Part shown: piece by piece, positions 1 to 8,047 of the stretch | Numbering within the stretch: the stretch's first letter is position 1 | How the letters are laid out: every line of letters starts with the position of its first letter | Source: Isoetes engelmannii | Taxonomy: Eukaryota > Streptophyta > Lycopodiopsida > Isoetales > Isoetaceae | DNA: 22,006 bases | Assembly: GCA_011763485.2 (NCBI GenBank) | Contig: JAANSK020262160.1 | Span: forward strand, 1-22,006 | Direction of reading: 5' to 3' | Translations under genes and position numbers: made by a program | The notes under the pieces: generated by a model | Seen by the model: only the letters and a program-made list of their open reading frames with translations | Databases searched by the model: none | What the model was told of the DNA's origin: nothing

Positions 1-116
1 CCAGATTTAACTCGTACAGTGCTTTGCGAAGGGCAAGCCGATTTCCTGCAGTCTTTGAAGCATAATGGTTATCCAAGTTTGTCAGCATCTCTCTTGCATT
101 ATTGGCCCCTTTAACC
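1..116 (-). mobile_element. Ty1/copia gag fragment (fossil)
   Basis: Read on the minus strand, this edge of the window encodes a peptide with the pattern LDNHYASKTAGNRLALRKAL. This resembles the gag polyprotein of plant Ty1/copia LTR retrotransposons (UBN2-type gag, with its typical Y-x-SK-xxNR-LxLR-xLY spacing). The similarity stops at the poly-T tract near 120, and the other end runs off the window, so the element's true size is unknown. No LTR is visible. It is probably an old scrap. The call rests on about 37 residues and has not been checked by a search. Confidence 0.45.
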
Positions 117-120
117 AATT

Positions 121-390
121 TTTTTTTTTTTTAATAATAAAAAAAAAATAAAAAAAAAAAAAAAAAGTTGGATATCGCTAGCGATATCCACTTTTTCTTT
201 TTTGCGAAAAAAATATTTAAAAAAAAAAAAAAAAAAAGTGGATATCGCTAGCGATATCCACCAGTTTTTCCGGCCGGCAGCCTCCGGCGGCCTAAAATTT
301 TATTTTTTTTGCGGATATCGCGAGCGATATCCACTTTTTTTTTGCGGATATCGCTAGCGATATCCCACGTATATCGCGAGCGATATACAA
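121..390. repeat. Palindrome array in A/T homopolymers
   Basis: Five copies of a palindrome occur within about 220 bases: 169-190 and 238-261 (perfect 22 and 24 bp), about 311-334 (near-perfect, centre GCGAGC instead of GCTAGC), 346-365 (perfect) and 368-387 (variant with GTATATC arms). The common core is GATATCGCTAGCGATATC. The first two copies are separated by A-rich tracts. Copies three and four are each preceded by T runs ending in TTTGCG. A GC-rich block (268-293, ccggccggc and ccggcggcc) sits between copies two and three. I do not recognise the family. The array may be a satellite or the hairpin-bearing end of a transposon. Long A/T runs here are prone to assembly error. Confidence 0.8.
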
Positions 391-602
391 TCGCGCCGTC
401 AACGATGCATAAGGGAGTAGATAGTAGCTCCGGTGCATGACGCAGGAGCAGAGGAGCGGCTCCGGAATGGAAGCGCATGGTAAGTTTGTTGATTCATGCT
501 TTTGTTTGTATTTCATCTCAATCAATTCAAGCCATGGATATCCGTAGGGCTTCTCGGCTTAGTTTCATGTCTATAAGATGGTACTGCCCATAGTTCTTAG
601 GG

Positions 603-2045
603 ATGACTATTCGTGCAACCACTGCAGGAAAAGGGATGGAATTGATGTGTTTCATTCACTGGACTGTGAAGGCCACAGGCCTGAGAGTAGTAGAGATGGG
701 GAGTAAAGGAAAGCAGGGGGCTGCAAATGTGGGGATCAGTTGGGGTACAAGGAGGAGCAAATCTTTTGATGTTCTGGTAGGTGGTCAAGGAAGGTTTAAC
801 AGAAGGTTTAACAGTGGTAATAGCATGGGGCTACAGGTAGAAAATTCACATCCCATGGCAGTTCCTCAGAATCTAGAGCCTGCGAATTCCTTGCAACGTC
901 CCATGCCCCTTCCAGAGAATCCAGAGCCTGGGAATACCTTGCAACATCCTATGCCAATTCCTCATGTATTTGAAGACTATGGCCCTTTCTTATTTCCAGA
1001 CCCAGTAGCAAAGAGATGTAGGAAGGAAGTTGTTAGAGGGTGCTTACAGGGACGGGGCCAGAGAAGATTGGGTGGTAGAGGGAAAGGGAGGTCTGTCACT
1101 ATTTCTAAGCCCATCGGTGATCCCTCTCTGCAAGATATTGCTGGAGAGGAAGTAGTGGATGTTCCATCAGTTCTAGATGTGTCCATGACTATTGTGTTTG
1201 GTGGAGCTGATGTGCCTGTAACACTCTATAAGAGGATAGTGGAGTTCATGAAACTGAACTACGAAGCAGGTGTTGTTGTATTGGAAAGAGGGTCCTCCTT
1301 GGACCACTTACATGTGCAGGCGGTCTTCAGATTGGATGGAAAGACCCCTGCCAGTGTGAACATGCGGATTAAGAATTTCATGGGTTGGCCATAAGAGGCT
1401 TGCTGGAGCCATGATGCTTTGCAAGGCTCTCACTGAAGCAGGCTGCACTGCTTCAAGGGAATAGTTGGCTATGTCCTTAAAGACCTCGGGAAGTTTCATT
1501 TTAAATTCCACTCACACAATGTCACATCTGAGTAGGTGAAAATTGAGAAGGAATTGTATGTTCTGTATGGTGCTGGTGATCTGCAACACTTGATCATTCT
1601 TGACAATAGGAATATTATAGGCAGAGCGTTCCATTACCTCTGCTATCATGCTGGGAGGTTTAGAACATCGTCTTTTATACACACATTAAAGTGCATGCTC
1701 CAGACTGCCAAATTCTGGCTAGCGTGTTCTTGGGTTTTGCTTAATAACTTGGCCTATGTATTGTTTGATCGCGTGCAGGCAGCATGGCGAATAATGCTTG
1801 CGCCTGAGCATTGTGCTTACAAAGATGTAAGGATGGTGTTATTTGGCACTCAGCCGGGAATTGTTCCAGTTGAGAAAATTGGGAAGGGGAGAAAACGGAT
1901 GTGGGATGATGTGGAGATGTTTGAGGATAGGGTGGAGAGTGGAGATCTTGGAAGCAGTGCGGATGAGTTCATATCTGCAGATAGTGGCGTGCATCCCCGA
2001 TCTCCGGATATCCCTCTCCCTGATATTCCCAAAGGTCCTTTATAA
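603..2045 (+). mobile_element. HUH (Rep-like) endonuclease gene, decayed
   Basis: There are two long open stretches on the plus strand, 603-1394 and 1536-2045. The first ends in a region containing VVLERGSSLDHLHVQAVF. The H-L-H-V-Q cluster (residues about 235-239) matches motif II, the metal-binding HUH motif of rolling-circle Rep proteins. Between the two stretches (about 1440-1525) the DNA encodes a Y-x2-K-D block, GYVLKDLGKFHF, resembling the tyrosine motif III. The second stretch (DRVQAAWRIMLAPEH, KDVRMVLFG) looks like the C-terminal part of eukaryotic HUH proteins seen in transposons that lack a helicase. I see no helicase P-loop and no capsid gene. The coding region is interrupted and is treated here as a fossil with a few breaks. 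Replitron-like transposons are my best guess. An endogenised CRESS-DNA virus Rep is the alternative. No termini were found. Confidence 0.5.
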
Positions 2046-2169
2046 CAAATTCCCCAAATTGTGAGGAACGAGAGCCATAAACCTAGAGACTTTGCACTTA
2101 ATCTTGTCTAAGGCTGCATTTTCAAAGACTTTTTATTTTAAAAGAAATTTCTAGTCTTAAATGGCGGCC

Positions 2170-3272
2170 TTTTTTTTTTTTTGAAGAATTAAATCTCAAT
2201 AAATTAAAAGAATGGCAATGATACAAAATAAGTGAAGAGGAAAATGCGCTACCCCAAAGAGACAGCGATACCCCACCACTCCATCATCTCATCAACTACT
2301 GCTGAAAAAAGTGCCCATCATCATCCACAACACCCAGGAAGTCCCGCCAAATCGCGAACTTTCGCCCTGCCAGTCCCGGAAACACCAAGAAACTCTAGAA
2401 TAGTTTATACCTGAGACAGGGAACCAGGGAGGCCGAAGGTTGCTGGATCCCCTGAAAGATCCACCGCCGCCGCCGTTTCCAGATCAGCCATACCAGCCAA
2501 GCCACACATAAATGCAAGGCCTGCTTCCTCAATAGAGGCCAAGCACCTGGATACAAATGTAGCAGCAACTGCTGGCTAGTCAGTCGCACATGGAACCGAG
2601 CCTGAACCCTGTCCCAGGCTGCCTGCAAGTGGGGGCAGAGGACCAGATAATGCTCCACCGTCTCAAGATGAAGACCACAACAAGGGCACAGAGGACTCAC
2701 CCCTGGCCTAAACCTGCTCACCAGGGCATTCACCCTAATACAACGGTGCACCACCTACCACAAAAGCACCCTGGCCTTCGGAGGGGGAAGGGGACTCCAT
2801 GTCCAAACCCATACCGAGCGCCAGCTGGAGCCCGGAAGCTGCAGAGACCACTTGCCAGAAGGAGGCAAGGTATGATGAATAACTAGCGCACAGTAGCACG
2901 ACCGCACAAAGCAAGAGGTCTCAACGTCAGGATGGACCTTCCAAACCTGCACCACCACATCATCCTCAAGCAGCAAAGGTATGTGCAGCGGAATGGCACC
3001 GGGCACCTGCTCCCAAATGACCCAGTCACTGGCCCTCAGCCGAAAACGGGCTCGGAAGAACTCCCATAATGCTACATGACAAGCCCAATACCAGTCAGGG
3101 TGAACACACCAGCCCGCCTCCAACGGGTCTGCGTCCAGGCGTGCACAGTGGCGACCAGAGGCAAGTGCGTCGGAGGCAAAGGGACCCACAAGAAGGGCAG
3201 AGGAGTGATGATACACTGAGGCATAATCCAGCTGGAACAATACCCGCACATGATCCCACGCCCGCAAATGGC
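2170..3272 (-). mobile_element. 5'-truncated LINE (non-LTR retrotransposon) 3' end
   Basis: The minus strand encodes the C-terminal end of a plant L1-like ORF2, read from about 3272 down to a stop at 2395. It carries the zf-RVT (reverse-transcriptase zinc-binding) domain: PPKARVLLW, then VVHRCIRVNALVSRFRPG, then CPCCG-x5-ETVEHYLVLCPH, with the C-x2-C and H-x4-C ligands intact. A basic WKRRRR tail follows. One in-frame TAG (2755-2757) interrupts the frame just before VVHRC, and I see no frameshift in this part. About 210 bases of 3' UTR lead to a poly-A tail (T13 on the plus strand, 2170-2182). The reverse transcriptase and endonuclease domains are missing, as is usual for 5'-truncated insertions. 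Confidence 0.85.
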
Positions 3273-3287
3273 AGTCTTAGGCTAGGC

Positions 3288-3345
3288 TTTTTTTTTTTTT
3301 TTTTGAGGTAAAGGAAGGGTTTTTTATTTATCATAAACAATGTGC
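3288..3345 (-). mobile_element. Poly-A tail and 3' end of an older retroelement
   Basis: On the minus strand, the 3' end reads through an AATAAA-type signal (GATAAATAAA) into CCTTTACCTC followed by A17 (T17 on the plus strand, 3288-3304). This layout is typical of a plant LINE or processed-transcript 3' end. No coding sequence could be assigned to it. It lies directly against the 5' end of the younger LINE (2170-3272), which suggests that the younger copy inserted at or beside this A-rich tail. Confidence 0.5.
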
Positions 3346-3429
3346 ATCTTAGTCTCGAACCAACCTTAATCATAACAATATGATTAATCTTTATTACTCA
3401 TCTTTAATTACTCATCTTTATGGCAACTT

Positions 3430-5450
3430 CTAGTCGCAACCACCGATCTGGAGAATATTCCTAGACCAATGGCCACTATAATTTTGGCAAAAAAAAAAAT
3501 GCATGGCAATGGCAATGGTGCAGAACGAACACATAGTTGAAGAAAAAAAAAGCAAATTAATCAAAGCAATGGTGTGCATGCATGCATCATGTGCCTCTAC
3601 TGCCAGAATCAATACCTGCATGCAAACCTGGGCTGGAGAATTCGAACATCCAGGCTGCAACGGCCACTCCAGACAGCTAGAATTTTCCTGGCTGAGTGTT
3701 TTACAATGGAGCAATCAGCCAAAACCATTCTCCTACAGCGTTTAACCACCCAATTCAACAAAGAATCAAGAAACTCATTGCATAACCCATGGAGAACCTC
3801 AACAATCATGTCGGAATGAAGCTCTAGAAGCCAATTCAAGGAAGTCCTATCTAGAATCTTCTACAGCTACCATAGCCAAGCTGGATTGAAGCTTAAAATT
3901 CATTAAAATACAAACCCAATTCAAGAAAGGGCATGGAAGCATTAAACCCATCAAGGATCTGCCACGGCTCGTCATGAAGGTTAGAAGAGCTCGTGGCTAT
4001 GTTCAAACCGACGGAATACAAGGCAAATAGACAAACCAGACAATTTTTTCCTCCCAAAATTTTGCACGGAATCGTCACAGCAACTTGCCGATGAAGATCC
4101 GAAAGAATCGATGTGTCCTCAGGCAAAAATTTGCCCAAAAAAAGTTTGTGGATTTCCAAAATAGGACCTTTGAGAAATTCGTTATAAAGAAGGCATCGAA
4201 AAATACATCACCCCAAAAATAGAAAAAACCAATTAAGCTCCTCTCACATGGCAAAAAAGTATTGTTTTCTATACAATACAATACTAAAATCATAGTCTTA
4301 ACCGCTGCCAAAATACCCTCCTGCAATACGAAACGAATTGGGCAAAGTATATCATAGGATAGAGATTTATCTTTACCTTATCTATCCATTCACAACATAT
4401 GGATAAGAATCCAATATCCGTCTACACAGTACCAAAATAAAGTCGGGATTAGCCCAGGATATAGACATATCAAGTAGACATCTCCAAAATATTTTGCAGC
4501 AAACAAATGTTCCAAAATGTGATTGTATAATCTCCGCCATATCCAACAGCAAGCAAAGTCCCTGCACACATTTGAACCATAAGATCTTTGTTTCAGTGTA
4601 TCCCTGGAAAATACAAGAGGGCTGAGCCGGTCTCATTTTCATCGTCCTCAATAATCACCAAATCAGTGGCCAAGGGATCCACCTGCCAACCAACGTTAAT
4701 CCAATCAGGAGGAAAAGCAAAGTACCCATATTTGGCTTTGTGATGCTAATACATGTCTCAAATGAGCAAGAATTACAAAAAACTGACAAAACAAATTCCT
4801 CAAAGTTCACTAAACACCACGATATCCTTGCAATTTTAAAGATGGCTCTGGCGCCTCTAAACAGATTAACAACAGCCTTTCAGCATGTTATTGCGATCAT
4901 CCATAGATGAAATGGAAGATGAATACCTCTGGTTGTGAAGATTGCTAGGCGCCTAGCAAGATTGATTGGTTTCCTTCCAAAAAATGAGATAAAAGGAAAA
5001 AAAAGTATTAGCACAACAAACTACAAGAAAGAATATATGCATGACAAGAGCAGGAAAGCCATTTAAGTTTCACTGAGTGAAAGTAAGTTCTCAACAAGTA
5101 CCGAACCCTCCTGGTTTATATAGAAATCTGAAGCTAAGCGCATTTGAGCAGCAACAAAATTGCTAAGCATTAACAATATCTCCCATTTACAGATTTGAGC
5201 AACTAAGAATCAGATATTCTTCTTGTTTACTCAAACAAAAAGAAGAGGACGAATCAAAAGAAAGGTCTTCTCTTAGAATTCCAATTTTGAGAACCTCACT
5301 CTCCAGATTCATCTTCTCTAAAAAATTCTTACTTTAAGAATAATATTTCTGCCTCCCTTCATGCGTGCAACAGCTTTGCATTCCATTCTAAAGCACAGAA
5401 CATTGCCTCTATTCAACAGCCTTGGAGCCTTCTGGATATTTGAAAGGAGT
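3430..5450. other. About 2 kb without a recognised gene
   Basis: Several short minus-strand open frames occur here (for example 3893-4159, 4075-4326 and 4382-4651), but none shows a motif I recognise and none is flanked by convincing splice sites. An 18-bp perfect palindrome lies at 4942-4959. The right part (roughly 5300-5457) is probably the 3' UTR and downstream flank of the coiled-coil gene that ends at 5458. Confidence 0.6.
4942..4959. repeat. 18-bp perfect palindrome TTGCTAGGCGCCTAGCAA
   Basis: The sequence is its own reverse complement with no spacer. It is unlike the surrounding AT-rich DNA in its GC-rich centre (GGCGCC), and the CTAG motif is present in both arms. It might be a binding site or the remnant of a transposon end. 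Function unknown. Confidence 0.6.
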
Positions 5451-5457
5451 TTCAATT

Positions 5458-6375
5458 TTATTCAGTGGTCTTGGCACCCTCCTGAGATGTAACTTGCTTT
5501 CCTTCAACTTGTTGAGGCACCGCCTTTTTATGTTTCTTGGCTTCTGCATCTTTAATCTCCCGTATGTGATCCTCAATAACCTTCAAAAGCACTTTGTCTG
5601 CTTCCAGCTGTTTGAATCTTTCCTCCATTGAATCAAGTCGTCCCTTTAAGGAGATGACTTCTTTCTGGAATTCTTCTGCAGGAACACTAGGAACATCTTT
5701 TCTACGAGACCAGTCTTCCTTGGTCTTCGGCGGAATTCCAAGCTCCTATTGATAAACAGTTCAATGTGCCTTGAGGGAGGGATTTGGCTTATAAGAAAAC
5801 AAAATTTCTGGAAACAAACCTTTTCCATTCGACGCATATCCGAACGTGCATACTGTGCTACCAAATAAACAGCTGAAAAATCCGAAGGATGTGCCTCTTA
5901 ATCTGCCTGCTCAGTGTAAATCACAATTCAAAAAATATTGAAGTTCCCATGCCAAGAAGTTACCAAATGGAGGAAGACATGCACAAAAAAATTGCCACAA
6001 ATGGAAGTCGAACCTGATCAAACAACGTTCAAAGCAGTGATGTAATGTCTAGTGAACAGAGGACTGTAGACAAAGATTTCATAAATAACTTACATGCATA
6101 TACTAACCCAAATGTGTGTTATCAGCGTACCAAATCTAATAGCATACTAACCCGAATTTCTTTCTCCTCGTAGGCTGGGATAATAGCATGCGAGCTGCGG
6201 TTGAAAGATCCAGCTCGTTTCTTCTAGCAGCAGCCTCGTCTGCTTCTCTTTGGAGGCGCTGTCTTTGCTGTTCAGAATCTATAGAAAGATTGGACAGCAT
6301 TCTAGAACGGTGAAAGACTGGCAGAAGCAGGCGCCGCTGCATGGAGCAACTCCAACACATTGCCGTTTCCGCCAT
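5458..6375 (-). CDS. Small organelle-targeted coiled-coil protein (hypothetical)
   Basis: Host gene on the minus strand. Exon 1 (6375-6152) starts MAETAMCWSCSMQRRLLLPV and is rich in Arg and Ser with no acidic residues at first, so it looks like a mitochondrial or plastid transit peptide. A Glu/Arg/Gln-rich helix follows (SEQQRQRLQREADEAAARR). The donor is GG|GTTAGT. A middle exon (about 5872-5820, acceptor TTTTTCAG, donor AAG|GTTTG) encodes VYLVAQYARSDMRRMEK. The last exon (5745-5458) encodes ELGIPPKTKEDW and then a coiled coil (SLKGRLDSMEERFKQLEADK), ending in a Lys-rich tail with stop TAA. Exon 1 ends in phase 2, but the middle exon needs phase 1. A candidate 50-nt exon at 6013-5964 would reconcile the phases but looks unusually hydrophobic. 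The protein would be about 190-205 residues. I do not know its family; structural or assembly-factor roles are possible but unproven. Confidence 0.65.
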
Positions 6376-6970
6376 GCTAGATTAGGGTTCGGGGGTTTGG
6401 ATGAAGAAAAGATCCAGCACGATGCAAAGGGAGTCTAAGAGAATTTCAATGAAGAATTTCTAGAAAAAATATCAGGGACTCTAACCTCATCATGCGAAAA
6501 AAATCTGTAGAACGATCTTGACATAACGAATAAAACTCTTGCTAGACACCGTATCAAATGTTTGTAACATTTGTGTAATAGTTCCAGCCAAAAGTCGTAA
6601 AAACCAAGTACCAAACATTCTGCCCTGAGTTTCAATCGTGTGTGTTGACATGTGGCTACTCTTCAATCCCAAAATGTGACGTATGTTATGTTTAGTTGAC
6701 ATTTAGTTGACATTCAGTGTTTACTTCACATTCTGTTGAGCAGAATGTTTGGGGTAAACACATTCTTATATACTTAAAAGCTTATAATAATTTTGCCAAA
6801 TATGTTTTAGAATAGAATTTATTTTATCGTCCATGGAGACCAATTGGCCTATAGGACCCAAACGGTCAGGATGAAAAAAACCCTCGCCCCCAAAGATTTT
6901 AGAGGGAAAAACAACTTGCAAAAGACATGGATGAAAGACTCCAGAATCACTAGACATGGCGAGCAACACT
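6376..6970. promoter_or_regulatory. Upstream flank of the coiled-coil gene
   Basis: The minus-strand gene starts at 6375, so this stretch should contain its 5' UTR and promoter. The leader just before the ATG reads ACCCTAATCTAGC, an AAACCCTAA-like motif often found near plant translation-related or organelle-protein promoters. No clear TATA box was picked out. The remainder is AT-rich with no gene recognised. An 'agaatagaattTattttatcgtcca' type segment near 6809-6833 recurs in variant form near 12322. Confidence 0.35.
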
Positions 6971-6972
6971 TT

Positions 6973-7073
6973 GGAAGGGGAAACTTCCAGGACCAGGAGG
7001 TTTCCTGGAAAAAACTTGCGAGCCGCGAGCAAGTTTTCCAGGAAACCTCCTGGTCCTGGAAGTTGCCCTCCGT
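6973..7073. repeat. Long near-perfect hairpin (foldback)
   Basis: The left arm (6979-7019) and the right arm (7029-7067) are reverse complements over about 39 bases, with one mismatch and a two-base bulge in an A run. They are joined by the 9-base loop GAGCCGCGA. Weaker pairing continues outward to about 6973 and 7073. Each arm also holds its own smaller inverted repeat (TCCAGGA / TCCTGGA). A foldback of this quality could be a MITE-like element or a source of small RNAs. There is no coding content: the open frames crossing it come from the repeat itself. Confidence 0.8.
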
Positions 7074-7247
7074 AACCCTTCATCACCTGCAGATTACCCC
7101 ATCCAGCTTTTTCTTTCTTTTTTCTTCAATAGATCACAGGATCTTGCAGTAGGAGGAATAAAAACAGACTGAAATCTTGGACCCAAAAGTTTCCTAAAAT
7201 AAAAACAAACTGAAATCTTAGGTAATCGGCAGGTGATGAAGGTTACG
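7067..7247. repeat. Second inverted repeat flanking a direct repeat
   Basis: The segment 7070-7096 (cgtaacccttcatcacctgc and on) returns in reverse complement at 7222-7247 (taatcggcaggtgatgaagg and on) with few differences. The roughly 125 bases between the arms include two copies of a motif (about 7158-7180 and 7198-7220) sharing aaaaaca.actgaaatctt. Together with the adjoining hairpin this forms a nested inverted-repeat structure of about 275 bases. It may be one composite MITE or two insertions. No target duplication was found. Confidence 0.6.
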
Positions 7248-7259
7248 TTTTATTAATGT

Positions 7260-7945
7260 CGAGGTAAGGTAATGAATAAAGTAATACGAATAGTTCTGTT
7301 CCTACTTTTTTATTAACCGCCCTTACAAACCTCCAACTTAGTACGAATGCATACATGTATTAAGCATTTTCTGTTTTGACATAATCAACTACTATCCTTA
7401 TTATCTTGACATGAATATAAGGCTATCCTATTGTTGCTTCATGCTGGTTCAGTCTTCAACAACAATCCAACTGATATTGCTGGTCACTGTCAGCTTGAAT
7501 CTAACTTGCGATTTCTAATGTTGGAAACAGAGATTTTTTTGTCTATTATCAAAACCATGCTTGTGATTAGAACATTATTCAAAAAGCCCTTGGCTTCCAC
7601 TCATGCAAGATATCTACTTGATAACCATCAATTCATTGCCTACATTCCAAATTTTCAATGAGTTATCTGGTACTCGTAAACCAGATGTAGTTCTGGAGCT
7701 TATATTTTGAGAATTTTACAGAAAGAAGTACGAATGACAGCTTTGTTATTGTCCAGAAGAGACAGTCTTCCAACGACCACTGGACATGAAAGTTCTAAAA
7801 TGCACCAACTTCTCTTTTTGGACTTGATAACCTGTAATGCAAATACTGTTTCAAGTGAATGCCTTCAAAAGCTTATGAGCAGCCATTGCGAACAGGACAA
7901 AAGTCCATCCTACCTCATTGAAAAGGTTTGCCAGAACAAGTACCA
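7260..7945. other. Stretch without a recognised gene, 3' flank of the MYB-CC gene
   Basis: Short plus-strand frames exist at 7431-7661 and 7707-7955, but neither shows a recognisable domain and base composition does not change across them. The part closest to 7950 is probably just downstream of the MYB-CC transcript end. Confidence 0.45.
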
Positions 7946-7947
7946 AA

Positions 7948-7953
7948 TTTATT
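7948..7953 (-). terminator. Candidate polyadenylation signal AATAAA
   Basis: On the minus strand, AATAAA lies about 95 bases after the MYB-CC stop codon (8048-8050), a plausible distance for a plant 3' UTR. The motif alone is weak evidence in AT-rich DNA. Confidence 0.35.
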
Positions 7954-8047
7954 GATTCCTGGAACTAATGCCATCTAATCATGAGAATCTGCCACATCAA
8001 TAAACAACTTAGGGGCAGTTTTTATAGTACACAAAAATTTAGTTTGT

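Noticed and set aside
121-390. Repeat-spacer defence array or replication origin
   Set aside because: Spacers are A/T homopolymers and palindromes vary in sequence. Nothing beside it encodes an associated protein.
2590-2886. Plus-strand open frame of 98 codons
   Set aside because: It overlaps the LINE zf-RVT coding region on the opposite strand, which has recognisable zinc ligands, so this frame is an antisense shadow.
6766-7152. Overlapping open frames on both strands of about 105 codons
   Set aside because: They cross the inverted-repeat hairpin and mirror each other, so the coding look comes from the repeat. No domain is visible.
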